Source: Pandoraea apista (GTDB lineage Bacteria > Pseudomonadota > Gammaproteobacteria > Burkholderiales > Burkholderiaceae). From it: a stretch of 64,000 bases of DNA. The notes under the pieces are model-generated. The model was not told where the DNA came from. It ran no database searches and was given only the letters and a program-made list of their open reading frames with translations. The stretch lies in NCBI RefSeq assembly GCF_001465595.2, contig NZ_CP013481.2, forward strand, positions 1,550,001 through 1,614,000, given 5' to 3'. Positions 44,643-53,092 of this stretch are shown here, piece after piece. The translations under genes were made by a program, and so were the position numbers. Within the stretch, counting starts at the first letter, position 1. Each line of letters starts with the position of its first letter.

Positions 44643-45062
44643 ATGCAACAGGATCGACGACACCCGCAGCGTCGCGCCGATCGGCAGGCGCTTCGCGATG
44701 CCCTGACCCATCACCGCCATCCGTCGCGCCGAGACGCCCGGCGGCCGCCATCGCTCGATGCAGGGCGAAGGCGGAACCGGGGATCGTGGCTATTGCCGCC
44801 ACGCGCGTCGGAGCCACCGGTCGCTGCGACGGCGGCAGAGGGGGGGCCGAGGGCCGGTGCGTGCGGTCGGCCTCGCTGTCGAGGGGCGGCACTGCTCGAC
44901 GTCATGTTCACATTGGCCGCCCTCATGGCCGGTGCGCAAGGGTTTGCCCAATGGCAGGCGGCGGGCGGTATGACATCTGCCGAGCTTGCCCCGCCGGCGA
45001 AAGCGGCCGCGACGGCCTTGCCGGCGCCAGCCAGGAGTGACGCATGGCACATAGGCCGCTAA
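44643..45062 (+). CDS. PilV-like prepilin remnant or minor pseudopilin
   Basis: About 139 residues. The only recognisable part is a prepilin-like segment near the C-terminus: 'RCRGAALLDVMFTLAALMAG', with Asp where prepilins usually have Glu at +5, then 'QGFAQWQ'. It is preceded by 60-75 basic, Arg-rich residues that do not look like a normal leader and followed by only 35 residues, much shorter than PilV. No ATG, GTG or TTG lies close before the hydrophobic segment, so the start is unsure (the ATG at 44643 or 44565, or a TTG further in). Position directly before pilW suits PilV. It may be degenerate. Confidence 0.45.
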   Translation: MQQDRRHPQRRADRQALRDALTHHRHPSRRDARRPPSLDAGRRRNRGSWLLPPRASEPPVAATAAEGGPRAGACGRPRCRGAALLDVMFTLAALMAGAQGFAQWQAAGGMTSAELAPPAKAAATALPAPARSDAWHIGR

Positions 45063-45115
45063 CCGCGATGCGGCCGTTGACCGTCGTTCGGGGCGATCGG
45101 GTTTGCACGCGTCAT

Positions 45116-46027
45116 ATGAGGGGTTTCACGCTGCTCGAATGGGTGCTGGCAATGCCGCTCGGACTGCTGATCGTGACGGCGGCGATCGCGATCTATCTGG
45201 CGGGGATTCGGTTGTGGCGAGTCCAGGCGGAGCGATATGACGTAACCGAGCGCGCCATCTTTGCGTTGACCCAACTGACTCGCGCCGTAGGCATGGCGGG
45301 GTACCGGAACTGGGACCCGATGGAGGGCGCGATCTGGCCACCGGGGGCGTTGCCGGCGAAGCGAGAGTGGCCGTCGTTACGAGCGAGTGCTGCGTGTGCG
45401 AGCACGGTTGACACTTGCCCGCGACAGGGTTGGCAAGGCAGTTCGTTGCTTGAGGTGCAGTTTCAGGGGGCGGGGTTGTCGACCGGCAATGGGGCCGTTC
45501 ATAACTGCGCTGGGATGCGCACCCGGGCGACGGGTCAACTGGACGACCGACAAGTCAGTATTTTCTATGTCGATAAGGGAGAGGACGGTACTCCCTCACT
45601 CTATTGCCGTTATGGCGAGCGTCAGATGCTCTCGGCGGATCTGCACCCGGCGCAGGTGTTGGTGAGCGGGGTGGAAGCCATGTACGTTCGGCTGGGGTTC
45701 CGCGTTGGGGGAACAGGGCCTTTGCGCTGGGTCGAGCCCGTGAGGAGTCTGCGCCGCAGGCCGCCGAGCCCGCCGCGGGGGGAGGGCGGGTGGGAGAACG
45801 TTGCTGCCGTGGCATTCTCGCTGGTCCTGCGTGGTGCACCGCGAAGTGGCGGCAAGTCCCGCGCGGTGCAGGTGGTCGAAGTCTTCGATGCAGTGTCCGG
45901 TGGCCGCGAGTACAAACGGCTAGGCAATGCTGGCGATGTCCATCTGCATGTGTTCAATGCGGTGGCCTATCGCCGCAACGATGGTGGCGTCGGTGAGGAG
46001 GCGAAATGGTTGGCGTCTTCATGGTGA
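45116..46027 (+). CDS. Type IV pilus minor pilin PilW-like
   Basis: A 303-residue protein. The class III-type prepilin signal 'MRGFTLLEWVLAMPLGLLIV' begins three residues in, after an ATG at 45116; an earlier ATG at 45044 is possible. The rest resembles PilW: 'ERAIFALTQLTRAVGMAGYR' following the N-terminal helix, then a cysteine-containing globular part ending 'VHLHVFNAVAYRRND'. PilW primes pilus assembly in the inner membrane together with PilV, PilX and FimT/FimU. Its end overlaps the next gene by 22 bases. Confidence 0.82.
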   Translation: MRGFTLLEWVLAMPLGLLIVTAAIAIYLAGIRLWRVQAERYDVTERAIFALTQLTRAVGMAGYRNWDPMEGAIWPPGALPAKREWPSLRASAACASTVDTCPRQGWQGSSLLEVQFQGAGLSTGNGAVHNCAGMRTRATGQLDDRQVSIFYVDKGEDGTPSLYCRYGERQMLSADLHPAQVLVSGVEAMYVRLGFRVGGTGPLRWVEPVRSLRRRPPSPPRGEGGWENVAAVAFSLVLRGAPRSGGKSRAVQVVEVFDAVSGGREYKRLGNAGDVHLHVFNAVAYRRNDGGVGEEAKWLASSW

Positions 46028-46641
46028 TGTGGCTGGCGGCATTGATGACGCTTGCCGCATCCGGTATGCAGCATCGTCAACTGGCCGCTCGGTTCATCGC
46101 CTACACGAGCGACCGCGCTGGGGCATTTGCAGCGGCGGATCAGGCCCTGACCGAGGCGCGCGATTGGCTCACGCATACCTCTCGCGCAGCGGATATCGCA
46201 GGCGTCTCGGTTTTCGAAGCCGGACCGTTCGGCGTGCTCGCGGCGAACCATCGCGGCGACATCTGGTACGAGCGCCGTATACCAAGATGGCGAACGGTCG
46301 AGTGGTATGGCAGTAGCGCCGTCGTTGCGACCCGCAAGGCGCGCTATTTCATCGAGAGAATTGCGTTTTCCGCCTATCCGGCAGGCGAGCCGCAGGCGGG
46401 CGACACGCCGGCGCGCCGGTATCGTGTGAGTGCCATGGGATGTGGCGAGTTGCCGGGCACACGCGTGTATTTGCAGGCGATTTATGAAGTCCGGCAGAGA
46501 CCGGCGGAAGCTCGCAGTGGTGGAAGGGCGCCGTCGTTTTCCTCACGCTCACTGAGTTGGCGCGAGGTTGCCATGTGGCATGACAGCGTTGTTGCCACGC
46601 CTGTACAGCGTAATCGTGACGAGCATTGCGATGCGCCGTGA
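46006..46641 (+). CDS. PilX-like minor pilin
   Basis: A 211-residue protein. GAGGAGG before the ATG at 46006 is a strong ribosome site. The N-terminal helix 'MVGVFMVMWLAALMTLAASG' lacks a basic leader and a GxxxxE prepilin cleavage motif, unlike typical PilX. Later 'AFAAADQALTEARDWLTHTS' matches the 'aadqALreAe' stretch that marks PilX proteins. Position after pilW supports the call. The missing cleavage site suggests it is not processed by prepilin peptidase, or that the true N-terminus has eroded. Confidence 0.65.
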   Translation: MVGVFMVMWLAALMTLAASGMQHRQLAARFIAYTSDRAGAFAAADQALTEARDWLTHTSRAADIAGVSVFEAGPFGVLAANHRGDIWYERRIPRWRTVEWYGSSAVVATRKARYFIERIAFSAYPAGEPQAGDTPARRYRVSAMGCGELPGTRVYLQAIYEVRQRPAEARSGGRAPSFSSRSLSWREVAMWHDSVVATPVQRNRDEHCDAP

Positions 46642-47149
46642 TTTGCGTTTCGCACGCGGCGTGACGATGCTGGAGTGTGTGGTCGCGATGGCAGTGCTTG
46701 CCGTCGCACTGATGGCAGTGTCGCCATCCATCGATGCCGTTCGGCACCGCGTCGCGGTCGACGTCACGGCACGAGCATTTCTGGCCTCGATGCAGTCGGC
46801 GCGAGCGGAAGCGTTGGGCCGGCACCGTCGCGTTGCAATGGCGCCGCACGATGGCGGGAGTCTGAGCAGTGGCTGGGTGACGTTCGTCGACAAGAATCGA
46901 AATGATCGTTTCGACGAGGGGGATCAGTTGCTGGGACGGCATGCGCCGTTGCCACCGGGCGTCAGCGTCGAAGTGCGATGGGGGCTGTACAACACGGAGG
47001 GGCTCGCGTTCGCAGAAAACGGCTTCATGCGAACGGAGACACGGGGATGGTTATCGGGGACCGTGCGCATTGAGGGGCACGGTCGAAGCGTTTGCATCAC
47101 CATCAACGCCTATGGCCGCGCCCGTGTGGCCCGACGCTGTAGCGCGTGA
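46631..47149 (+). CDS. FimT/GspH-family minor pseudopilin
   Basis: A 172-residue protein. The prepilin signal 'RFARGVTMLECVVAMAVLAV' has the Glu at +5, and 'FLASMQSARAEALGRHRRVA' is the FimT/GspH signature. The globular GspH-like domain ends 'GRSVCITINAYGRARVARRC', as in FimT, with a disulfide-capable Cys pair. The ATG at 46631 overlaps the end of the pilX-like gene. FimT-type pilins sit in the pilus tip and may bind DNA. In related clusters this gene usually comes first, not last. Confidence 0.85.
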   Translation: MRRDLRFARGVTMLECVVAMAVLAVALMAVSPSIDAVRHRVAVDVTARAFLASMQSARAEALGRHRRVAMAPHDGGSLSSGWVTFVDKNRNDRFDEGDQLLGRHAPLPPGVSVEVRWGLYNTEGLAFAENGFMRTETRGWLSGTVRIEGHGRSVCITINAYGRARVARRCSA

Positions 47150-47163
47150 GCCGGGCGCAGCGC

Positions 47164-47661
47164 TCACATGATCGGTGGTGTGCCGCTATCGTCGGCTCGG
47201 GATGGGGCGGCAGGGCGGGCGGTGACGGCCGCGTTCGCGTTGGGTGTCGACGGCTTCGTCGATTCCTGCCAGAGCTTGATGCCTTGCCAGGCGAGAACCC
47301 CGAGGCCGCCCCATTTCAGACCGCGACGTACTACACGGCCGACAGGCGTATGTGACAACCCGGTGAGCGCCAGCGAGGCAACCGAGCTGACCAGCGGATA
47401 GCGTTCAAGCAGTCCGCCGAGCTTGAGCCCGGAATTGGCGATGCCGCCCATTCCGGAGAGCTTGGAGAAGGCGCCGGGCAGCAGATAGCGTACCCAGCGG
47501 AAATTGCGCAGGCGTTCGCGGGTGACGTGTGAGGCCTGAATCAGTTCGGCACGCTCGACGGCAATACGCGTGAGCACGAGTTCCTTGCGAATCGCGAGGA
47601 GGTCGTGACGCGAGCGTCGTGACGGTCGCGTGCGGCGAGGGCGGTTCTGTTCCAGCGGCAC
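47164..47661 (-). CDS. YqjK-like inner-membrane-associated protein
   Basis: A 165-residue protein from a GTG at 47661 that has AAGGAG eight bases upstream; the ATG-started longer frame (47745) overlaps the preceding gene and lacks a site. The N-terminus is very basic ('RPRRTRPSRRSRHDLLAIRK'), followed by a helix 'ELVLTRIAVERAELIQASHV' and a C-terminal region with 'VVRRGLKWGGLGVLAWQGIK'. It is third in the YqjD-YqjE-YqjK arrangement, 13 bases from the YqjE-like gene. The E. coli counterparts associate with stationary-phase ribosomes and membranes; function here is inferred from synteny. Confidence 0.72.
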   Translation of the reverse strand: MPLEQNRPRRTRPSRRSRHDLLAIRKELVLTRIAVERAELIQASHVTRERLRNFRWVRYLLPGAFSKLSGMGGIANSGLKLGGLLERYPLVSSVASLALTGLSHTPVGRVVRRGLKWGGLGVLAWQGIKLWQESTKPSTPNANAAVTARPAAPSRADDSGTPPIM

Positions 47662-47674
47662 GGGCAGATCTCCT

Positions 47675-48058
47675 TCAGTCCGGACGCAGGGCGTCGCGGT
47701 CCTTTTCGAACTCGGCCAGCGTGGCCTCGAACGGCATTGGGGCATCGCGCAGGATGTTGCGTGCGCGCAGTGCGCATCCGCCGGCGATCAGCGAATACAC
47801 GATGAATATGCCGGTCATGGCCTGGAGACGATAGGTGTCCCAGAAAATCACGATCACCAGCGCGGTCAGCGACACGAGGGCGAGAACGCCGAAGAGCATC
47901 GCGGCGAGGCCGAGGAAAGCCACGCCCATCAGGCGTTCCTTCTCCTCGGTCAATTCGATGCCGATGAGTTCGATGCGCGACTGCAGGATCTCGAGCAACG
48001 CACCGGCGAGGCGCCGCAGCGAAGGCCGTGGCGGGGTCGTGCGATCATTGTCGGTCAT
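47675..48058 (-). CDS. Phage-holin-superfamily protein (YqjE-like)
   Basis: A 127-residue inner-membrane protein from the ATG at 48058. An amphipathic helix 'LAGALLEILQSRIELIGIEL' and 'TEEKERLMGVAFLGLAAMLF' lead into two membrane helices, the second 'LQAMTGIFIVYSLIAGGCAL'. This is the YqjE / holin III pattern, common next to DUF883 genes and not phage-derived. It lies between the YqjD-like and YqjK-like genes on the same strand, so the three are probably one operon. Confidence 0.85.
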   Translation of the reverse strand: MTDNDRTTPPRPSLRRLAGALLEILQSRIELIGIELTEEKERLMGVAFLGLAAMLFGVLALVSLTALVIVIFWDTYRLQAMTGIFIVYSLIAGGCALRARNILRDAPMPFEATLAEFEKDRDALRPD

Positions 48059-48153
48059 GGGCTGGACTCGGGCGGCCCACCTGACCCGTCGCACCGGTCA
48101 AGTGGGTCCGCCTTGGGCAGAATAGGCGAGAAAGCGACTTGCGTCGGCGCAGC

Positions 48154-48429
48154 TTACTTGCGGTTGAGCAGCAGGCCGATCACCACGCCGATACCGGCGG
48201 CGATGCCCACGGCTTGCCACGGGTGGTCGTGAACATAGTCATCGGTCGCGCGAGCGGCCTTCTTGCTCTTCTCGACAACGACGACCTGCACGTCGGAAGC
48301 CTTTTCCTTGGCTTGCTTGAGCAGGGCCAGCGCCTTGTCGCTCAATTCGGAGGCACGCTCACCGGTCGTGTTGGCGGCTTGTTTGAGCAGGTCTTCGGCG
48401 TCGGCCAATACGGATTTGATATCGGTCAT
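48154..48429 (-). CDS. ElaB/YqjD/DUF883-family membrane-anchored ribosome-binding protein
   Basis: A 91-residue protein. AAGGAG lies six bases before the ATG at 48429. A long amphipathic helix ('DIKSVLADAEDLLKQAANTT') is followed by the family's C-terminal anchor 'DDYVHDHPWQAVGIAAGIGV' ending 'LLLNRK'. In E. coli YqjD tethers 100S/70S ribosomes to the membrane in stationary phase. It heads the YqjD-YqjE-YqjK operon here. Confidence 0.93.
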   Translation of the reverse strand: MTDIKSVLADAEDLLKQAANTTGERASELSDKALALLKQAKEKASDVQVVVVEKSKKAARATDDYVHDHPWQAVGIAAGIGVVIGLLLNRK

Positions 48430-48667
48430 GAACTTCTCCTTGTTGGTGTGCATTTGCGACATGATCGTTACCCAGTAATGGGAGGAAAATGCGAGGGGGG
48501 TGTGAGTAATATCGTAACGCTTTCAGCGGGCCGTTGCCAGAAAGCAACATCCTCGATGTTCGTATATTTCGAATAATTATGTGTAATCAATTTTTTATTC
48601 GTTCTTGCAAAGCTTAGCATCCTTTAGTCTTTACCCACTCAGTTGAACGTTCTCAAGGAGACCGTAA

Positions 48668-49306
48668 ATGACATTGCGTTTGGGTGACATTGCCCCCGAT
48701 TTCGAGCAGGACTCGTCGGTTGGCAAAATCAAGTTCCACGAATTCCTGGGCGACGGTTGGGGCGTGCTCTTCTCGCACCCGGCCGATTACACGCCGGTTT
48801 GCACGACTGAATTGGGTCTGACTGCGAAACTCAAGGGTGAGTTCGAAAAGCGTGGCGTAAAGGTTATCGCGTTGTCAGTCGACGACGCCGAATCGCACAA
48901 GGGCTGGATCAACGACATCAACGAAACACAGAACACCACGGTCAACTTCCCGATTCTGGCGGATGGCGATCGCAAGGTTTCGCAGCTGTACGACATGATT
49001 CATCCGAATGCCAGCGAAACTGTGACAGTGCGCTCGCTGTTCGTGATCGATCCGAAGAAGAAGGTGCGGTTGATCATTACGTATCCGGCCAGCACCGGTC
49101 GCAACTTCGACGAGATCCTGCGTGTGATCGACTCGCTACAATTGACCGACAACTACTCGGTTGCCACGCCGGGTAACTGGAAAGATGGCGAAGACGTGGT
49201 GATTGTGCCGTCGCTCAAGGACGAAGCCGTGCTGAAGGAGAAATTCCCGAAGGGCTACAAGGCCGTGCGTCCGTACCTGCGTCTCACGCCGCAGCCGAAC
49301 AAGTAA
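48668..49306 (+). CDS. 1-Cys peroxiredoxin (Prx6/AhpC-TSA family)
   Basis: A 212-residue Prx6-type peroxidase. The peroxidatic Cys 45 lies in 'LFSHPADYTPVCTTELGLTA', and the Prx6-specific C-terminal part reads 'VVIVPSLKDEAVLKEKFPKG' with 'YKAVRPYLRLTPQPNK'. There is no resolving cysteine of the AhpC kind. It reduces peroxides in the cytosol. AAGGAG precedes the ATG and an excellent terminator follows. The 238-base upstream gap is AT-rich (48430-48667) and may bind an oxidative-stress regulator, but I see no clear OxyR site. Confidence 0.95.
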   Translation: MTLRLGDIAPDFEQDSSVGKIKFHEFLGDGWGVLFSHPADYTPVCTTELGLTAKLKGEFEKRGVKVIALSVDDAESHKGWINDINETQNTTVNFPILADGDRKVSQLYDMIHPNASETVTVRSLFVIDPKKKVRLIITYPASTGRNFDEILRVIDSLQLTDNYSVATPGNWKDGEDVVIVPSLKDEAVLKEKFPKGYKAVRPYLRLTPQPNK

Positions 49307-49335
49307 TCCGGCTAGCGTTGTAGAAGACTGCGGAT

Positions 49336-49368
49336 AAAAAAAGCCAGCTCTCCAGAGCTGGCTTTTTT
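49336..49368 (+). terminator. Intrinsic terminator of the peroxiredoxin gene
   Basis: Near-ideal hairpin AAGCCAGCTCT-CC-AGAGCTGGCTT flanked by A- and T-runs; works in both directions. Confidence 0.95.
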
Positions 49369-49511
49369 GTTTGGTACGCGCCGTCGCCCGGGGGATTGAC
49401 GGCCCGCGAAGTGCGGCCTGAGAAACGACGCGTACCAGACAAGTCGCATGAACCGCGATAAACCGCAGAATTGCGTGCGGTTCATGCAACTCGATCCATC
49501 ATGACGATCGA

Positions 49512-50705
49512 TCAGAAGAACGCCTGGATGCCGGTCTGCGCACGACCGAGAATCAGCGCGTGGATGTCATGCGTGCCTTCGTAGGTGTTGACCACTTCGA
49601 GGTTCACGAGGTGACGTGCGATACCGAACTCATCGGAAATGCCGTTGCCGCCGAGCATGTCGCGCGCCAGACGCGCAACATCAAGCGCCTTGCCGCACGA
49701 GTTGCGCTTCATAATCGACGTGATTTCGACGGCGGCCGTGCCTTCGTCCTTCATGCGGCCCAGACGCAGGCAGCCTTGCAGGCCGAGCGTGATTTCCGTT
49801 TGCATGTCGGCAAGCTTCTTCTGGATCAACTGATTGGCGGCGAGCGGGCGGCCGAACTGCTGACGGTCGAGCACATACTGACGCGCCGTGTGCCAGCAGA
49901 ATTCCGCCGCACCGAGTGCGCCCCAGGCAATGCCGTAGCGCGCCGAGTTCAGGCAAGTGAACGGCCCCTTCAGGCCCGATACGCCCGGCATCAGATTCTC
50001 TTCCGGAACGAACACCTGATCCATCACGATCTCGCCGGTGATCGAGGCACGCAGGCCGACCTTGCCGTGAATCGCCGGGGCCGACAGACCCTTCCAGCCT
50101 TTTTCCAGAATAAAGCCGCGAATCTTTTCTTCGCCGTTCTCGTCGGCAAGCTTGCCCCACACCACAAAGACATCGGCGATGGGCGAGTTGGTAATCCACA
50201 TCTTGCTGCCGCTCAACTCATAGCCACCGGCGACCTTCTTGGCGCGCGTGGTCATGCCTGCCGGATCGGAACCGTGGTTCGGCTCGGTCAGACCGAAGCA
50301 ACCAATCCACTCGCCGCTGGCCAGCTTCGGCAGGTATTTCTGCTTCTGCGCTTCGCTGCCGAATTCGAAGATCGGCACCATGACGAGCGACGACTGCACC
50401 GACATCATCGAGCGATAGCCCGAGTCCACGCGTTCGACCTCGCGCGCGATCAGACCGTAGGCCACATAGTTCAGGCCCGGGCCACCGTATTCCTCGGGAA
50501 TCGTCGGGCCGAGCAGGCCGATCTCGCCCATCTCGCGAAAAATGGCAGCGTCGGTGCGCTCATGACGGAACGCTTCGAGTACGCGCGGCGCGAGCTTGTC
50601 GTTCGAGTACGCGGCTGCGGCGTCACGAATCATGCGCTCTTCGCTCGTGAGCTGTGCGTCGAGCAACAGCGGATCTTCCCAATGAAACTGTGCATTGCCT
50701 GCCAT
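49512..50705 (-). CDS. gcdH: Glutaryl-CoA dehydrogenase
   Basis: A 397-residue FAD enzyme that oxidises and decarboxylates glutaryl-CoA to crotonyl-CoA in lysine, tryptophan and aromatic degradation. Signatures are '[20 protein letters not shown]', '[20 protein letters not shown]', '[20 protein letters not shown]', '[20 protein letters not shown]' (with the carboxylate-binding Arg) and the catalytic Glu in '[20 protein letters not shown]'. A strong ribosome site (GGAGGAG) precedes the ATG. It is divergent from an IclR gene with two palindromes between, so it is probably under that regulator. Confidence 0.96.
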   Translation of the reverse strand: MAGNAQFHWEDPLLLDAQLTSEERMIRDAAAAYSNDKLAPRVLEAFRHERTDAAIFREMGEIGLLGPTIPEEYGGPGLNYVAYGLIAREVERVDSGYRSMMSVQSSLVMVPIFEFGSEAQKQKYLPKLASGEWIGCFGLTEPNHGSDPAGMTTRAKKVAGGYELSGSKMWITNSPIADVFVVWGKLADENGEEKIRGFILEKGWKGLSAPAIHGKVGLRASITGEIVMDQVFVPEENLMPGVSGLKGPFTCLNSARYGIAWGALGAAEFCWHTARQYVLDRQQFGRPLAANQLIQKKLADMQTEITLGLQGCLRLGRMKDEGTAAVEITSIMKRNSCGKALDVARLARDMLGGNGISDEFGIARHLVNLEVVNTYEGTHDIHALILGRAQTGIQAFF

Positions 50706-50823
50706 GACCTATCTCCTCCGACGTTCTCGAAAATATGCCGACGCCATCCTCATCGGCCCGTTGGCACATGTGCGGCATAGGTCGCTACCAGCCGCACCGG
50801 GAAAGCACTTCGACTTGACGAAA

Positions 50824-50840
50824 GTTCCGCAATGCGGAAC
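50824..50840. promoter_or_regulatory. IclR-type operator
   Basis: Perfect palindrome GTTCCGC-AAT-GCGGAAC, the form seen at many IclR-family sites. Likely bound by the adjacent IclR protein. Confidence 0.75.
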
Positions 50841-50860
50841 AATGTTCTGAAATCGAAGTT

Positions 50861-50876
50861 AGTTTAGCACTAAACT
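50861..50876. promoter_or_regulatory. Second palindrome near the iclR start
   Basis: AGTTTAG-CA-CTAAACT, a perfect inverted repeat about 36 bases from the first one. It may be a second operator or belong to another regulator. Confidence 0.5.
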
Positions 50877-50936
50877 TTTTTCTCAGGCAATGGCTAGTGC
50901 ATGCGCTGGCTGAACCCATTTGAAGCGGAGCGCGCG

Positions 50937-51785
50937 ATGGTTGTGGTCAAAACGTCCCTGTCAGCCTTTGCCGGTGCGCCGGCACACGGAGTGCCGCCGT
51001 CCCATGACGAACGAAAGTTTGTCACCGCGCTCGCGCGGGGGCTTGAGCTGCTGCGCGCTTTCGGACCCGACGACGTGCTGCTGGGCAACCGCGACTTCGC
51101 GGCCCGCACCGGATTGCCGAAGGCGACTGTCAGTCGCCTTGCCTACACGCTGACAGAGCTGGGATATCTGCGCTACGACGCCGAGCTGGGTAAATACGCG
51201 CTGGATGCGGGCGTTCTTGCCTTGGGATACGCCTTTCTCAGCGGCACCGACATGTTGACGCTGGCGAGGCCGCATATGCGGGCACTGGCCAAGGAAATGG
51301 GGTGTTCCATTTCGCTCGGTTGCCGGGAGGGTATCGACATGATGTATCTCGAAACCATTCGCAGCGACTCAGCACATCTCACGCTGGGACTGACGGCGGG
51401 TTCCCGCCTGTCGATGCTGACGAGTTCGATGGGGCGTGTCTACCTCGCTGCGATGACCCCGATCGAGCGCGAGACGATGCTCGCCGATCTTCGCGATGCT
51501 TACGACGCGAACCCGGGAGCGCTACGCAATGTTGGCTGGGACGTGCTGCAGTCCGGTGTCGACAAGGGGATCGAGTCTTACAAGCGCGAGGGCTGCTGCT
51601 ACTCGTTTCGCGAGTGGCATGAGGGCGTCAATGCCGTGGCGGTGCCGCTTCGCGACGTGCGGCAGAATCGCTGGCTGGCGATCAGTTGCAGCGGGCCGTC
51701 GTCGTCGATTCCGGATTCGGTCTTTCGTGAAGAGATCGGCCCGCGCCTGAAGCAATTGGCTGCTCGGTTGAGTGGGCAGGTTTAA
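50937..51785 (+). CDS. IclR-family regulator (likely of gcdH)
   Basis: A 282-residue regulator. GGAG lies six bases before the ATG at 50937; the frame from 50901 is longer. The winged helix reads 'ALARGLELLRAFGPDDVLLG' and 'FAARTGLPKATVSRLAYTLT'. The effector domain shows 'RPHMRALAKEMGCSISLGCR', 'GSRLSMLTSSMGRVYLAAMT' and 'YSFREWHEGVNAVAVPLRDV', standard for IclR. It is divergent from gcdH; palindromes between suggest control of gcdH, perhaps in response to glutarate or a CoA ester. Confidence 0.93.
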   Translation: MVVVKTSLSAFAGAPAHGVPPSHDERKFVTALARGLELLRAFGPDDVLLGNRDFAARTGLPKATVSRLAYTLTELGYLRYDAELGKYALDAGVLALGYAFLSGTDMLTLARPHMRALAKEMGCSISLGCREGIDMMYLETIRSDSAHLTLGLTAGSRLSMLTSSMGRVYLAAMTPIERETMLADLRDAYDANPGALRNVGWDVLQSGVDKGIESYKREGCCYSFREWHEGVNAVAVPLRDVRQNRWLAISCSGPSSSIPDSVFREEIGPRLKQLAARLSGQV

Positions 51786-52110
51786 GCCCTTGGATTGGCT
51801 CACATCCGAACCTGAACCCGAACCCATGCCAGTGGTTCATCCGGTCGGGAGCCGCCCGCGGCGCTCTGATGCCTGTTAAGTCGCACCGCGGGCCGTTCCC
51901 AACCTGATCCGCAACCGTTATTGATCCGATAACACCTATCGAGGTGATGGGCACTGTGGGGTGAGGGGCACGCCGGCGATGATTGTCCGTCCCCTGACGT
52001 AGCGACCAGGCATTGGCGCGGAGTCAGGGGACGAACAATCGCCACGGCCGCAGGCGGCCGGGGCTGGTGCTCGCTGAACCTATGCGGTGGGTGTGCTTAC
52101 CGCAAAGCCA
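51786..52110. other. 325-base convergent gap iclR / kynA
   Basis: Holds one long inverted repeat (51981-52040). I see no gene in it. Confidence 0.6.
51981..52040. repeat. Long inverted repeat between convergent genes
   Basis: Eighteen-base arms (51981-51998 and 52023-52040) match at 17 positions; a further GGCGAT extends them past a three-base bulge. The loop is 24 bases. No T-run. It may act as a bidirectional terminator, RNA-stabilising hairpin or dispersed repeat element. Confidence 0.75.
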
Positions 52111-53076
52111 TCACAGCAGCGTTCGCACATGCCACAACTCGGGGAACAACACGACATCAAGCATCTTGCGAAGGTAGGGCGCGCCGTTGGTGCCGCCGGT
52201 GCCTTGCTTGAAACCGATGATGCGTTCTACGGTCGTCACGTGACGGAAGCGCCACTGGCGGAAGGCGTCCTCGAGATCGACCAGTTCCTCGGCCATCTCA
52301 TACAACTCCCAGTGTTGCGACGGATTGCGATACACCTCGAGCCACGCTGCCTCGACGGTCTTGTCGTGCGGTGTCGGCTGTGTCCAGTCACGCTCCAGCC
52401 GTTCCGGTGCAATCGCGAAGCCGCGACGCGCGAGCAGGCGCACTACCTCGTCGTAGAACGATGGCGCATTGAGCGCCGCTTCCACCTGCTGGAAGAGGTC
52501 GGGACGATGCGAATGAGGCTTCAACATCGCCGCATTCTTATTGCCCAGCATGAACTCCAGAATGCGGTACTGATAGGACTGAAAGCCCGACGAGCTACCC
52601 AGTGACGGACGCATCGACGAATATTCCGACGGCGTCATTGTCGCCAGCACGCTCCACGCCTGCACCAGTTGCTCAAGAATACGCGACACGCGCGCGAGCA
52701 TCTTGAACGCGGGCGGCAGTTCATCGTTGTGAACCGCCGAGCGCGCCGCCTGCAGTTCGTACAGCGCAAGCTTCATCCACAATTCACTCGTCTGATGCTG
52801 AATGATGAACAGCATCTCGTTGTGATCGGTTGAACGCGGATGCTGTGCATTCAGAATCGGATCGAGCGACAGGTAGTCGCCGTAGCTCATGCTCTTGGAA
52901 AAATCGAGCTGCGCATCGTGCCATTGCGTCGTGTCGGCCGATGCACTTTGCTCGGCCTTCGGATCGCTCGCCGGGCGCTCTGCGCTCTGATGCCCGAACG
53001 GGCACCCGCCCTGAGCGGGCGTAGCGTCCGTCGACGTGTCGTGATGGCCGCTTGCGGAGGAGGGGGTCTTGCTCAT
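52111..53076 (-). CDS. kynA: Tryptophan 2,3-dioxygenase
   Basis: A 321-residue heme enzyme opening the indole ring of tryptophan to N-formylkynurenine. Motifs are '[20 protein letters not shown]', '[20 protein letters not shown]' with the substrate-base and heme-region His, '[20 protein letters not shown]' and '[20 protein letters not shown]' with the proximal His. The first ~45 residues are a Ser/Ala/Gly/Pro-rich extension. It is the last gene of kynB-kynU-kynA; the gap to kynU is 16 bases. Confidence 0.97.
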   Translation of the reverse strand: MSKTPSSASGHHDTSTDATPAQGGCPFGHQSAERPASDPKAEQSASADTTQWHDAQLDFSKSMSYGDYLSLDPILNAQHPRSTDHNEMLFIIQHQTSELWMKLALYELQAARSAVHNDELPPAFKMLARVSRILEQLVQAWSVLATMTPSEYSSMRPSLGSSSGFQSYQYRILEFMLGNKNAAMLKPHSHRPDLFQQVEAALNAPSFYDEVVRLLARRGFAIAPERLERDWTQPTPHDKTVEAAWLEVYRNPSQHWELYEMAEELVDLEDAFRQWRFRHVTTVERIIGFKQGTGGTNGAPYLRKMLDVVLFPELWHVRTLL

Positions 53077-53092
53077 ACTGACAGTTCCTCTC

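Larger units (their letters stand above)
50706..50936. other. Divergent promoter region gcdH / iclR
   Basis: 231 bases with two perfect palindromes (50824-50840, 50861-50876) and AT-rich sequence suited to overlapping promoters. Confidence 0.6.

Noticed and set aside
47675..48058. Prophage holin
   Set aside because: The holin-like fold is the chromosomal YqjE type within a YqjD-YqjE-YqjK set; no phage genes are nearby.
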